This document shows, piece after piece, positions 18,467 to 27,598 of a stretch of DNA of 64,000 bases (the first letter of the stretch is position 1; each line of letters opens with the position of its first letter). The DNA lies in the NCBI GenBank assembly GCA_003132665.1, contig PKYN01000019.1, forward strand, positions 238,889 to 302,888. The letters run 5' to 3'. This stretch comes from Actinomycetota bacterium. GTDB lineage: Bacteria; Actinomycetota; Thermoleophilia; Gaiellales; Gaiellaceae. Below the pieces are notes generated by a model. It was not told where the DNA came from. It made no database searches and worked only from the letters and a program-made list of their open reading frames with translations. The translations under genes were made by a program, and so were the position numbers.

Positions 18467-19303
18467 ATGCTCGGAATCGGACTCGCGTTCGCGGCGAGCC
18501 TCTCATGGGGCCTCTCCGACTATCTCGGCGGCGTCAAGAGCCGCATCGTGCCGCTGCTGACGCTGATCGCCGTCTCTCAGCTCGCCGGTCTCGCGCTGGT
18601 CGCTGTGCTCGCCGTTGCGACGCACTCCTATCCCGACGGGAGGACGGCGCTCTACGCGGTGCTGGCAGGAAGCGCCGGACTGGTCGCACTCGCCGCCTTC
18701 TACCGCGGCATGGCGATCGGCAGGATCAGCATCGTGGCTCCGATCTCGGCGACCGGCGCGGCGCTGCCGGTCGCGGCAGGGCTGGCTCGTGGCGAGCGGC
18801 CGGCCGTGGCGGCGCTGCTCGGGATCGCGCTCGCGCTGATCGGCGTCATCCTCGCCTCGGCCGAGAACCATCCCGAGCGAGGCCGCAGTCTGGCCGCGGA
18901 GGTGCCGCTTGCGCTCGGCGCGGCGCTCGGGTTCGGCGTCTTCTTCCTCTTCGTCGCCAAGGCGAGCGAGCATCATCATGCGATCGCGGCGACGCTGATG
19001 CTGCGCCTGACCACGGCCCCCCTCGTCGTGCTCTTGTTGCTCGTGCTGCGCCAGGCGCCTCGCATCCCGGCGGGGAATCTGCACTGGCTGATCCTGATCG
19101 GCCTGCTCGACAGCGGCGCCAACACGCTCTACGCGCTGGCGACCGATCACGGCCTGCTCAGCCTGGTCAGCGTTCTTGCCTCGCTCTATCCGCTCACGAC
19201 CGTTCTTTTGGCGCAGGCGCTCCTGCGCGAGCACGTCTCTCGCCAGCAGCGGCTCGGGATCGTCGCGGCGCTGGCGGGCGTGGTGCTGATTTCGGCCGGC
19301 TAG
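18467..19303 (+). CDS. EamA/DMT family transporter
   Basis: 278-residue inner-membrane protein with ten hydrophobic segments arranged as two five-helix EamA repeats, as in drug/metabolite exporters. SWGLSDYLGG in helix 1 and SVLASLYPLTTVLLAQALLREHV in the second repeat are typical. Substrate unknown. Its 3' end overlaps the 3' end of the convergent ArsR gene by 4 bases. Confidence 0.88.
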   Translation: MLGIGLAFAASLSWGLSDYLGGVKSRIVPLLTLIAVSQLAGLALVAVLAVATHSYPDGRTALYAVLAGSAGLVALAAFYRGMAIGRISIVAPISATGAALPVAAGLARGERPAVAALLGIALALIGVILASAENHPERGRSLAAEVPLALGAALGFGVFFLFVAKASEHHHAIAATLMLRLTTAPLVVLLLLVLRQAPRIPAGNLHWLILIGLLDSGANTLYALATDHGLLSLVSVLASLYPLTTVLLAQALLREHVSRQQRLGIVAALAGVVLISAG

Positions 19304-19620
19304 GGCGCCAGCGTGGCGCGCAACTCGTCGATCGCGGCCGGAACGAGGCGGTAGTACATCCAGGTTCCGCGCCGCTCGTGCTCGATCAGCCCGGCTTCGC
19401 GCAAAACGCGCAGGTGATGGGAAACCGTCGGCTGAGCCAGCTCGAGCACGTCGACGAGCTCGCAGACGCAGGCCTCTCCGCAGGAGGCGAGGCGGTTGAC
19501 GATCGCCACCCGCGCCGGCTCCGAGAGAGCCTTGAAGCGCTGCGCGTGCTCGGCGAAGGCGTGCGCGTCGCCGGGCTCGGTACCCGGTCGGCAACAGACC
19601 TTGGTGAGCTGTACGTTCAT
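19300..19620 (-). CDS. ArsR family metal-sensing transcriptional regulator
   Basis: 106-residue winged-helix repressor. FKALSEPARVAIVNRL, TVSHHLRVLREAGL (recognition helix) and RRGTWMYYRL (wing) are clear. EACVCELVDVL carries the C-V-C metalloid/metal-binding motif of the alpha-3 helix, and an extra CC pair lies near the N-terminus. It would repress a target when metal-free. No arsenic gene is adjacent: the neighbours are the convergent EamA transporter and an unrelated NACHT gene. Confidence 0.92.
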   Translation of the reverse strand: MNVQLTKVCCRPGTEPGDAHAFAEHAQRFKALSEPARVAIVNRLASCGEACVCELVDVLELAQPTVSHHLRVLREAGLIEHERRGTWMYYRLVPAAIDELRATLAP

Positions 19621-19636
19621 CGATAATCCTGAATGT
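19613..19636. promoter_or_regulatory. Candidate ArsR operator (inverted repeat)
   Basis: ACGTTCA and TGAATGT, 7-base arms with one mismatch separated by ten bases, span the ArsR start codon region. The spacing and TTCA/TGAA arms resemble ArsR/SmtB operators, suggesting autoregulation. It overlaps the ATG, so it would act on a very short leader; hence low certainty. Confidence 0.35.
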
Positions 19637-19655
19637 AACAGCTCTCACCGGGCTC

Positions 19656-19680
19656 GAGGAGACATCTTTACTGTCTCCGA
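19656..19680. other. Short perfect hairpin
   Basis: GGAGAC and GTCTCC (six bases each) flank a nine-base loop in the gap between the ArsR start and the 3' end of the NACHT gene. It could be a weak terminator for the leftward NACHT transcript, but no T-run follows on either strand. Confidence 0.3.
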
Positions 19681-19819
19681 CTCCTCCGGTGCCGTGATTC
19701 GGCGCAGAATCCGCACACCGAGGTTCGACTCTCGCCGCGCACTCGCAGTTCGGACCCTTGGAGCTGCTAACGAACGCGGGGCCGAGGTCGCGCTGTGCCT
19801 TTTGCGAATACCTCGGTAA

Positions 19820-22800
19820 TCACGTGAACCATCCTTCGGCTTCGGCGGTATCTGCGACCGGCGTGATTCGCTTAGCGATCGTTTCTCGGGAGATCCTTTC
19901 TGCGGTTTCTACGAGTTCGCGCGGGTACTGGTCGCTCTGCTCGCATACTCGCTCGCCCATTACAGCGCTAAAGCGCTGTCGGCCCCTTCTTCGCCCAGGT
20001 CTAATGAGAGGCACTAGGAATTCCGGCTCCAATTCCACATCTGCAACGTACGAGCGGCGGGCGATCTCGACGTAATCGTCCCAATCAACATCGCCTCTCT
20101 GCAATCTCTTCGCCAGGCAGCGTTGCACTAGTGGTCGGAGTAGGACATCCGGAACCGCGCTTGGCCTCGCATTCCCGACATGTTCGGAATAGAGGGTCTC
20201 CAGTAGCGGCCCGCCCGCGCAGATCGCGAGGAGCGTTGCAGCCCGGGGTGTGGTTGATTTACCAAGCGCCTTGATTTGTGACGATTCGAGCTCTTTGAGG
20301 GTGATTTCTTCACCTGTTACCTCGAAGCCCGTTCTCACAACCTCGCACATAGCGGTGAAATTCTTGTCTGAAAGCGGCTCTACGAGCGAAGCAAGGCTGG
20401 GGATGAGAGGGGCGATTGTTCCTGAACTTCCCCACGTAAGAAGCACTGAAAGTGCTATGGCGGTTTCGAACTCATCTGACGCTCGACCTAACGTTCGCTT
20501 CCACCACTCGACCTGCCCGGCGCGCATACGCGCGTAGCGAAGTCGCGGAGCGAGTTCACGGCGTTCGTCGAATAGATCCTCGTAACCGGCTCCGCGCTCG
20601 GTGCGAGAACGTATACCTGCTGCAAGATTCGCTAAAGACACGAGCGCCCAACGTGTTCCCCATCGGTCTCGCACTGACTCGATGAACGAATTCCATGGCT
20701 CGAGAGATGTTTCTAGTACCTCAGTAGTCGTAAATGAGAGATCACGGAACGCACGAACTACGTCGAGACACGCCTTCGCTATCGGATCGCCAACGGCGTT
20801 CTCCGCAAGCGCGGTCACATCAGGCTTGCTTCCGGTAAGTCGTTCGAGGGCCTTCCCGAGCGTGGGCGCTGGTGCGTACTTTCGAGCGAAGACGTACGGC
20901 CACGGACTGACTGCAAGCCTGAAGGCGGAAAGTATGTCCTCGCCAGCTCGTCTTGGGCTAGTGAGCGCCGCGATGTCGTCCAGTGCTAGCTGAACGCACT
21001 TATCCGTTAGTTGCGGGCGGTCATGAAGTTGTGAGTACCGTACATCCTGTAACACACCGTCAACGAGAGACTCCGTCCTGGCTTCCTTAAGGACTATCGC
21101 GAGCTGCTCGCTGGAAAGGCTACGGATTACATCAAGGCGTTGGCCATACTCAATCCATGCGTCCTTCGCGCGTGAGCTCGCACGGCTCAGGCCATGGAGC
21201 CACTTTTCTAGCGCTTCCTCGCTTGTTGCATTCTCATTAATAAGATCAACGAGTATTCGCGCACGCCCACGATCCACGCCAGTTCGGAGGCGACTGAACG
21301 CTTCTTCGATTAGGACATCGCGATCAGACCCATGAAGAGCGGGCTTACTTCCGCTCGGTAGAAACTCGTCATAGTGAAGCGGGTAGTGCAACCCTTTCTC
21401 GCTCAGTAGAAGATTAATGACCTCGCGCGCGTCTCTCGGGCTCTGACTGAAGACCCAGTCGGATAGCAGCATCGCCGCAAGTGTCTTTGGATGGGAGGTC
21501 GCACGGTAGCCCTGCTCCGTGCATAGGTCGTCTAGGCATTGGACGAGCGCGGGGAGTTCACCACGATCCACACAACCGGCGTAAAATCGCGCGACATTGA
21601 GCCAATAGAAGTTTCGCGCCAATGCGTTAAACCTGTCTATTAAATCGCCCCTCTTGGCAATAGCGGCAGGAGAGTACTTTTTCGTATGGTAGAGATACAC
21701 GCCGGCGAAATACTCGCGAAGCGGTTGGACTTCGAACTCGTATGTCCCCTCGACTCGGGAAACAAGCGCTACAACGCGCTCGACCATTCCTTGAAACAAG
21801 CGCTCAACTAGATCAGGGTCACGCCCTTCTAACACTAGATACTCGCGCAAGAGAGCGCGAAGAGCCGCGTCACTTATGCTTCCTCGGGTGTCGCCACGTT
21901 CGGCATCACCATGAAGTCGCCACGCGAGATAGCCGTGGAGCTCGACTAGTAATTCCCGATGTTCACGAATTAGGGGTGATTTCTCGGATTCGCGATCGAA
22001 GAAGAGCGAGACATAATTATCGTAAAGTTGGGTTCGCTTGTCTGGAAGCGATGCGCCACGACTATGTATAACGCCTAGCAAAATGGCGAGCTGCATCGGG
22101 TTCCGCGCAAGCTCGCGAATGTGTGGCAGGCCTAGTCTTTCTCTGACCAGCGTGCGAACCTCCTCGGCTTCAGCGGAAGGAAGCGCTCGAGCGCGGATCC
22201 ACTTGTTTGCGTAGCTGTCAATAAGGTCGCGGCGTAGAGCCGTCAGAAGCGCATAGCGGAAACGCGATCTCGAAAATCCTGGAGAGTTCGCAAACGCGGC
22301 TGGTCGACTTGTTACGACGGCTTGAAGTGAGACACAAAGCGTCGCTAACCGCTCGATACCAACCTGAGCAACTTGAACGACGGTCCTCCGAAGAGCCATA
22401 TCTGCGACCTCGTCCAGACCGTCGAGAACGAGGAGAAGCGCGCTCTGGGTCGCGACGGCCTGCAAATCCGAGACGCTGAAGTCGGCGCCACCGGACTCGT
22501 GGCGTATGAGTGCGGCGAGAAACGCCTCCAGCGACGGCTCCGTTCGTTCCGCGATGGGGAGTGCCGATTCCGCAGTAAAGGGGTCCTGGCCGCTGAGCCA
22601 TGCCGCGAAATGCCTCAGATCGACGCGGATAGGGAGTCGTAGGGGTCCTTCGAGATGATTCGACGGGATGCCTTGTGAGGCGGGCTCGCCTAATAACCGC
22701 GCTCTGTACAACTGGCAGACATACTGAGCCAGCGTCGACTTGCCTTGGCCCGGTGCTCCCTCAATGACTAGAAGCGGATAGTGTTTCTGTACTTCGCTGT

Positions 22801-23692
22801 CGAGAAGGAAAGAGGCGCCTCCAACCGCGAGGGCCTCATCTGGGTCTCCTGTGTGATATCGGAATGGAGGTCCAAATGAGTCACGCCCAAGGACGCGCGT
22901 AGCTGGGTCGAGCTTCCAAACGCGGCGAAGCGCGACCTGATCGGGGTAGGAATCCCGGCTTGTACGTGGCTGAAGCGTAAGCGGTACATCTACAAACAGG
23001 TCCGTCAACTCGCTATCGAGATCGATCTGACGAAAGCGCACTTTTCGGTCGGCTTCGTACTGAGCACGCGCGAACGCACGAATTGCGTTCACTCGACGCT
23101 CGCGTTGATCTGAGAGCCCGGCCTCAACGAGGACACGCAGTACGTCCTGACCTGTAAGCAGCTCGGGGAATGACCATTTCAGAGCAAGAGGGTCGTTTTC
23201 GAGACGACGATTGAGATCATCACGCCACCAGCATTGCGACGGAACAGATATCTCGGCGTCTAAGAGCGCCTGTAGACGGTCGATTGAGCCAGCTTGAGGG
23301 AAGGCGGTGCCTGCGACGTTTGTCAGCAGGATGTATTCCTGAGCCCCGTTCCGAATCAACTGATTGATTTTCGGAAGCTCCTTGCTCATGACGTCGACGA
23401 GCCACTTATGGGGATCCTTTTCGCGACCTGCGAACTTCACTTGGAACGCAACGTAACCTTCGCTCCGTCGGTGCCGGAGATTGCTTAGCGCGTCGCGACC
23501 TCCATCGCGCTGGCCGACGGGAAGGCACTGGATATTCGGGTACTCTCGGATTAGCAGCGCTTGGGCGAACTCCTGGAAGCGGTTCGGACCAAGGTTCTCG
23601 TATGCATAGTCCATCGACGTAGGAGTAGTGGCTCGCGTTATCCTCTCGCGTTGAGTTGTCAAAAGCAACTTTTCCGCGACGATGGGAGCCAT
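19820..23692 (-). CDS. PD-(D/E)XK nuclease-NACHT NTPase fusion, probable anti-phage protein
   Basis: Large 1290-residue protein. The N-terminus (about 30-110) looks like a restriction-endonuclease fold: GQRDGGRDA with D67, then AFQVKF giving Q84-x-K86. A NACHT domain follows, with Walker A GAPGQGKST near residue 310 and the NACHT-type Walker B VLDGLDEV near 420, and a winged-helix-like EVQPLREYFAGVYLY near 680. The rest is helical and probably a repeat sensor. bNACHT and Avs proteins use this layout to sense phage and trigger a nuclease. GC content is visibly lower than on either side, indicating transfer. An alternative start is ATG 23614. Confidence 0.82.
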   Translation of the reverse strand: MAPIVAEKLLLTTQRERITRATTPTSMDYAYENLGPNRFQEFAQALLIREYPNIQCLPVGQRDGGRDALSNLRHRRSEGYVAFQVKFAGREKDPHKWLVDVMSKELPKINQLIRNGAQEYILLTNVAGTAFPQAGSIDRLQALLDAEISVPSQCWWRDDLNRRLENDPLALKWSFPELLTGQDVLRVLVEAGLSDQRERRVNAIRAFARAQYEADRKVRFRQIDLDSELTDLFVDVPLTLQPRTSRDSYPDQVALRRVWKLDPATRVLGRDSFGPPFRYHTGDPDEALAVGGASFLLDSEVQKHYPLLVIEGAPGQGKSTLAQYVCQLYRARLLGEPASQGIPSNHLEGPLRLPIRVDLRHFAAWLSGQDPFTAESALPIAERTEPSLEAFLAALIRHESGGADFSVSDLQAVATQSALLLVLDGLDEVADMALRRTVVQVAQVGIERLATLCVSLQAVVTSRPAAFANSPGFSRSRFRYALLTALRRDLIDSYANKWIRARALPSAEAEEVRTLVRERLGLPHIRELARNPMQLAILLGVIHSRGASLPDKRTQLYDNYVSLFFDRESEKSPLIREHRELLVELHGYLAWRLHGDAERGDTRGSISDAALRALLREYLVLEGRDPDLVERLFQGMVERVVALVSRVEGTYEFEVQPLREYFAGVYLYHTKKYSPAAIAKRGDLIDRFNALARNFYWLNVARFYAGCVDRGELPALVQCLDDLCTEQGYRATSHPKTLAAMLLSDWVFSQSPRDAREVINLLLSEKGLHYPLHYDEFLPSGSKPALHGSDRDVLIEEAFSRLRTGVDRGRARILVDLINENATSEEALEKWLHGLSRASSRAKDAWIEYGQRLDVIRSLSSEQLAIVLKEARTESLVDGVLQDVRYSQLHDRPQLTDKCVQLALDDIAALTSPRRAGEDILSAFRLAVSPWPYVFARKYAPAPTLGKALERLTGSKPDVTALAENAVGDPIAKACLDVVRAFRDLSFTTTEVLETSLEPWNSFIESVRDRWGTRWALVSLANLAAGIRSRTERGAGYEDLFDERRELAPRLRYARMRAGQVEWWKRTLGRASDEFETAIALSVLLTWGSSGTIAPLIPSLASLVEPLSDKNFTAMCEVVRTGFEVTGEEITLKELESSQIKALGKSTTPRAATLLAICAGGPLLETLYSEHVGNARPSAVPDVLLRPLVQRCLAKRLQRGDVDWDDYVEIARRSYVADVELEPEFLVPLIRPGRRRGRQRFSAVMGERVCEQSDQYPRELVETAERISRETIAKRITPVADTAEAEGWFT

Positions 23693-23777
23693 TGCAGTGC
23701 TCTATACAACGTAGCGGCGTTCCGAAGACCTAGAGCAATGGCGGGGCGACAAGCGGCTCCTAAGGAGAGAGACGCTC

Positions 23778-24719
23778 CTAGACGTTGAAGCGGATGTTGA
23801 GCACGTCGCCGTCGGCGACGACGTATTCCTTCCCCTCCAGGCGCTGCAATCCCTTGCGGGCGGCCTCGGAGTGGGAGCCCGCGGCGACGAGATCGTCCCA
23901 GCGGATCACCTCGCAGCGGATGAAGCCGCGCGCGATGTCGGAGTGAATCGTGCCGGCGGCCTCCAGCGCGGTCTGCCCGCGCCTGAGCGTCCAGGCTCGG
24001 GTCTCCTTCTCGCCGGCGGTGAAGAAGCTGATCAGGTCGAGCGCCTCGAACAGCCGCTGCACGACCGCGCCGAGCGCCGAGGGCTTGCCCTCGCGAAACT
24101 CGTCGGCCTCCTCGTCCGAGAGCTCCGCCAGCTCCAGCTCGAGCTGCCCGTCGATTCCGCCCGGACCGTTCTCGAGCGGGATCAAGAGCTTGGTCGTGAG
24201 CGGATCGAGCTCGGGCGGCAGCTCCTCGGGCCAGTCGCGCATGTTCTTGCCCTCGTCGAGGTGGGCGAGCAGCCGCTCCAGCGCCGTCACTTCTTTCTTC
24301 AGCATCGGGTCGCCGGACTTGGCCTGCTTCTGCATCCGCTCCAGCCGGCGCTCGACGTGGTCGCGGTCGGCCACCAAGAGCTCCAGCTCGAGCGTTTCCA
24401 GGTCACGCGCCGGATCGGCCTCGGACGAAAAGCCGTCGACGACGGCCAGGATGGCGTCGACCTGGCGCAGGTTGCCGAGCAGCGCCGGTCCAGTCCCCGG
24501 CACGTCCACGACGCGGATCGCGGCCTTGGTGACCTTCTTCGCTTTGACCGTCTCGGCCAGCTGTTGCAGCCGCTCGTCGGCGATCTCGGCCATGCCGACG
24601 TGCTCCTTGCCCGAGGGGCCGGAGTAGGCGCCGACCTGGGCGCCCGCCTTGGTTAGGGCGTTGAAGATGGTGGTCTTGCCCGCGCCGGGCAGGCCGACGA
24701 TGCCGACTTCGAGTGCCAT
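23778..24719 (-). CDS. ychF: YchF/OLA1-type ribosome-associated ATPase
   Basis: Obg-family P-loop protein that hydrolyses ATP rather than GTP. 313 residues, shorter than the usual ~360. G1 is GLPGAGKTTIFNALT, G3 reads DVPGT, and the C-terminal TGS-like domain contains ISFFTAGEKETRAWTLRRG and ends ADGDVLNIRFNV. The TGS hallmark (GAAFFTVG-type spacing, IHSDIARGFIRCEVI) is clear. Downstream member of a leftward pair with the HAD gene, 31 bases apart. Confidence 0.92.
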   Translation of the reverse strand: MALEVGIVGLPGAGKTTIFNALTKAGAQVGAYSGPSGKEHVGMAEIADERLQQLAETVKAKKVTKAAIRVVDVPGTGPALLGNLRQVDAILAVVDGFSSEADPARDLETLELELLVADRDHVERRLERMQKQAKSGDPMLKKEVTALERLLAHLDEGKNMRDWPEELPPELDPLTTKLLIPLENGPGGIDGQLELELAELSDEEADEFREGKPSALGAVVQRLFEALDLISFFTAGEKETRAWTLRRGQTALEAAGTIHSDIARGFIRCEVIRWDDLVAAGSHSEAARKGLQRLEGKEYVVADGDVLNIRFNV

Positions 24720-24750
24720 GCCGGTAGCTTAGGGCAAGCCCGCGCTCGGT

Positions 24751-25422
24751 TTACGCACGCGCCGGTTTCTCAGGGACGAGCGTGAGCACCTGCGCCAGGC
24801 TCGTGATCTCCGGCCCCTGCCAGTCCTCGGGCGGCTGCGTGTCGCCCGGGTTGAGCAACACCGCCTTCATCCCGAAATCGCGAGCGCCGGTCAGTTCGTC
24901 GTCGCCGCCGTCGCCGATGTAGAGGAAGAACCTCGGCTCGACGCCCAATCCGTTCGCCGCGAGCTGATAGATCGCGCGGTCGGGCTTTCTCAAGCCGACG
25001 CTACAGGAGTAGATCTCGACATCGAAGAGGCCGGCAAGCGGCGACTCGGCGACGAGCCCGGGGACTTCGGAGGTGCAGTTCGTGAGGAGACCGGTGAGGT
25101 AACCGCGAGCGCGGAGCTCGCGGAGGGTGGAAGCGGCATCCTCGCGGGGCCGAAAGCTCCTGCGGTGCATCTCGACCCGCATTCTGTAGGCCTGGTCGAT
25201 CGCGTCGCTTCGCTTTACCCCGAGCGAGTCGCAAACGTATTCGACGCTCTCGCGCAGATCGGAAACGAGGCGCTGCGAGTAGGCGCGGCGCCAGGCAGGC
25301 TCGAACTCCTCGCGCGACACCTGGAGGATGTCCGCCATCGCTTCGTAGGCGCTCGCCCAACGCTCGCTTTCGAACGGGATGAGCGTGCCCCAGAGATCGA
25401 AGATCACCGCGCGCGGAGCCAT
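24751..25422 (-). CDS. HAD superfamily hydrolase
   Basis: 223-residue haloacid-dehalogenase-like hydrolase. Motif I is FDLWGTL, where tryptophan replaces the second aspartate of DxDxT; motif II is LLTNCT; motif III lysine in GLRKPDRAIY; motif IV IGDGGDDELTGARDFG. The changed acid/base residue occurs in some HAD subfamilies and may mean slower phosphatase turnover. Substrate unknown. Confidence 0.88.
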   Translation of the reverse strand: MAPRAVIFDLWGTLIPFESERWASAYEAMADILQVSREEFEPAWRRAYSQRLVSDLRESVEYVCDSLGVKRSDAIDQAYRMRVEMHRRSFRPREDAASTLRELRARGYLTGLLTNCTSEVPGLVAESPLAGLFDVEIYSCSVGLRKPDRAIYQLAANGLGVEPRFFLYIGDGGDDELTGARDFGMKAVLLNPGDTQPPEDWQGPEITSLAQVLTLVPEKPARA

Positions 25423-25468
25423 CGCTCAAGAGTAGTCGGTCAGCTTCGGCGCTCTCGCTACGCGGCGG

Positions 25469-25633
25469 TCAGAAAACCCGCTCGCTGATCCGCAGCCCGG
25501 CCCAGATGCCGAGGATGCCGCCGACGAGACCGCCGAGTAGCGATGCGACGATTCCGCCGCCGTACAGCGACGGCGCAATGCCGCCCAGCGTCGAGCCGAC
25601 AACCATCCCGAGCATCGTCAGCGAGCCCTTCAT
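25469..25633 (-). CDS. Small glycine-rich membrane protein
   Basis: 54 residues (ATG 25633) almost entirely of two glycine-rich hydrophobic helices, with a GGLVGGILGIWAGLRISERVF end. It resembles the glycine-zipper style of GlsB/YeaQ-type proteins, though it cannot be assigned to a family. The longer frame to 25720 has an unlikely polar N-terminus. Confidence 0.55.
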   Translation of the reverse strand: MKGSLTMLGMVVGSTLGGIAPSLYGGGIVASLLGGLVGGILGIWAGLRISERVF

Positions 25634-25738
25634 GTCGTTCCCATCACACTCGGCGGATCGACCGATGACGAGCCCGGCTTGAGTGGATGCGATCGAAGGC
25701 GTCGCATCGCGTCGCCCCAAACGGCTAGCGAGGCGCGC

Positions 25739-25915
25739 TCAGTGCTGGCGAGCCCAGCGGATTCCGGCTGCCAGGCAGGTGCAAGCCAGGAGTATCCAGA
25801 GCGCACCGATCACGACGTATGTCGCCGTAGTACTGTCGCCGCCGCCCCAGAGATTCTTCAGTGCCCCCCAGGCAAAGAGGGCACAGAAGACCGCCCCAGC
25901 TCCTGCTAAGCCCAT
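25739..25915 (-). CDS. 58-residue two-helix membrane protein
   Basis: A short frame starting ATG 25915 encodes two hydrophobic helices (about 3-21 and 32-52) joined by a glycine-rich turn (NLWGGGDSTT) and ends RWARQH. Composition is typical of a real small membrane protein, and it lies in tandem with the other small membrane gene at 25469-25633. Function unknown. It would be missed by ORF callers with a 60-residue cut-off. Confidence 0.55.
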   Translation of the reverse strand: MGLAGAGAVFCALFAWGALKNLWGGGDSTTATYVVIGALWILLACTCLAAGIRWARQH

Positions 25916-25944
25916 TTTCGCCTTGCGCGCGGGACGAATAATAA

Positions 25945-26316
25945 TTGAGCGTTGCCTCAGCTTCGAAGTCGATCAGGGAACTAAACGGAGCACGTTCAAA
26001 CCCTCAAGCCGGGGTTGAGCTCTCTCGACTCGACGCGCTCCACGACGAATTGCTCCATAAGGCCATGCTCAATCCTCGCGAACCTCGGCCTGCGCCGGCC
26101 AGAGTGACCCCGGTGCTCGAGACCGTGACGGTGGTGCTCGAGCGGGCCAGGGGTCCGATGTGGATACGTGAGATTCACGCAGCCGCCGAGGAGCTCGCAG
26201 GCCAGCCCCTGCTCTGGAAATCCGTGAAAGCGGCGTTGGCGGTTAATGCCGAGGGCGAGGAAACGCGCTTCGAGCGCGTCCGACGCGGCTACTACCGGAT
26301 CAAGAAGAACGGGTAA
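25945..26316 (+). CDS. HARE-like winged-helix small protein, module copy 1
   Basis: About 123 residues from TTG 25945. The conserved core runs from ELNGARSNPQAGVELSRL to RRGYYRIKKNG. The block PVLETVTVVLERARGPMWIREIH, then PLLWKSVKAAL and ERVRRGYYRIK, looks like a HARE-type winged helix-turn-helix (helix, recognition helix, wing). Three near-identical genes occur at 31176 and 32969 and as a remnant at 53880. Their DNA is conserved from the motif GGAACTAAACGGAGCACG onward, so copies arose by recent duplication or recombination. Confidence 0.6.
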   Translation: MSVASASKSIRELNGARSNPQAGVELSRLDALHDELLHKAMLNPREPRPAPARVTPVLETVTVVLERARGPMWIREIHAAAEELAGQPLLWKSVKAALAVNAEGEETRFERVRRGYYRIKKNG

Positions 26317-26402
26317 GAGGTCGATCGCCGCACGCGACTCTTAGCGCCAACGCCTCCGTCCACGGGGGCGTTCAAATCCGCGACGATCCGACGCCGTTAG
26401 CG

Positions 26403-26561
26403 TTAGTTCTCGTCGACGGAGCCGCTCCCACCGCAAACGGTGCACTTGCCGGTGTTGTCACAGCGCTTGCAATCGGACTGGCCGATTATCCCCTGATGGC
26501 CAGTTCCTCCGCAATTCGAGCAGTTCCCGTTTCCTTTGCATGAAGGGCATTCCTTAGCCAC
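26403..26561 (-). CDS. 52-residue DnaJ-type zinc-finger protein
   Basis: Short frame with start GTG 26561 preceded by an excellent Shine-Dalgarno (GGAGGTG, 7 bases upstream). The protein has five C-x2-C pairs, several of the DnaJ CxxCxGxG kind: CPSCKGNG, CSNCGGTG, CKRCDNTG, CTVCGGSG. This is the cysteine-rich domain of DnaJ standing alone, expected to bind two zinc ions and perhaps act as a thiol chaperone. It is just downstream of the broken IS481-type transposase and too short for common ORF cut-offs. Confidence 0.7.
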   Translation of the reverse strand: MAKECPSCKGNGNCSNCGGTGHQGIIGQSDCKRCDNTGKCTVCGGSGSVDEN

Positions 26562-26599
26562 GATAATTCACCTCCACTTGTTGAATGAAACGACGAGAT

Positions 26600-27559
26600 T
26601 TAGTGACCGCTAGCGTTGGGCTCATTGTAGTGACGAAGCCAGTGTGGCAGAGCTGCGTTTCTGTGTCGATGCGAGGAGTAGGCAAGCCCGTATAGGCCCA
26701 CTCCCTCGCCATCGTCTGGTGGAAGCGCTCGACCTTGCCGTTGGTGCGCGGCCGGTAGGGCTCGGTCGTCAAATGCTTGATCTGGCGCGAGACCAGAAGC
26801 TCGTGCAGGGACCCGTTCCTGACATAGCTGAAGGTGTTGTCTGTCGTCAGGCGCCTGACCGTTATCCCGCGGCTCTCGTAGAAGCGGAGCGCTCGCTCGA
26901 CGAAACCCGTGACCGTCTCCGCCCTCTCGTCTGAATGCAGCTCCACGTAGGCGAGCCTCGAGTGGTCGCGACTATCGCGTGGGCGTAGTCGCGACCGACG
27001 TGAGCGTGCCAAAGCTTTCCCTTGTGACTGCCGGTCAGCGCGTGGCCGGGGCGCAGGAAGCGCACGTAGTGCGAGACATCCATATGCGGGAGGTCGCCAG
27101 GGCAGGGCCACTCGTACCTGTTTGCCGGCTCCCTCTCGGGCCTCTGCGGGCGTGAGATGCCAGCTCTCTTCAGGACCTTCCAGACGGTCGAGTGGGCAAA
27201 GCCGGTAGCAGTGGCGACCAGTCTCGGTCCCCAGCCCGTCTTCAGGCGACAGGCGCAGATCCGCTCCTGTAGGTGCCCGGCGAGCTCGCGTGGCGAGCGC
27301 TTCGGGCGAGAGGAGCGATCGAGAAGGCAGCTAAGCGACGAGCGCTCCTCCTCGCTTGCCTGCGTCCAGCGATGCCACCAGCGATGGGCGGTCGCCGGCG
27401 AGACGCTCATTCCTCCTTCAATTGCGCAGACGAGCGCGTGGCGTCCGGCCAGTCCGAGCTTGGCGTTAGCGTGCAGCTTCATCCGGTGCCTCCTTGGGCG
27501 TAGGTCGTGGCAGACCCACAGCCTTAAAGGAGGCCCGGATGTCCTATCAGCCGTTCACA
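26600..27559 (-). mobile_element. IS481-type insertion sequence remnant
   Basis: The intact end is at about 27559, where the leftward strand starts TGTGAACGG, the end type seen in IS481 elements, about 80 bases before the transposase ATG. The other end is missing: homology to the transposase breaks off near 26610, just before the DDE C-terminal region. The element is an immobile fossil inside an accessory stretch. Confidence 0.75.
26608..27482 (-). pseudogene. IS481-family transposase, frameshifted and 3'-truncated
   Basis: The N-terminal part (27482 to about 26970) has the two helix-turn-helix segments and GWGPRLVATATGF. A frameshift near 26970 moves the catalytic core into a second frame, where DDHSRLAYVELHSDE (as RDHSRLAYVELHSDE), TTDNTFSYV and RPRTNGKVERFHQT are read. 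A second shift near 26665 is needed to read AALPHWLRHYNEPN; the normal RPHSxLGG ending is lost. At least two frameshifts plus truncation make this non-functional. Confidence 0.85.
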
Positions 27560-27598
27560 ACGTGTGTGGGCGCGACGGCTAGCCACCCGCAATATGAC

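Noticed and set aside
26340-26400. tRNA-like patch with GTTCAAATCC
   Set aside because: No acceptor stem or anticodon arm can be built around it, and TTCAAA also belongs to the repeated winged-helix module.
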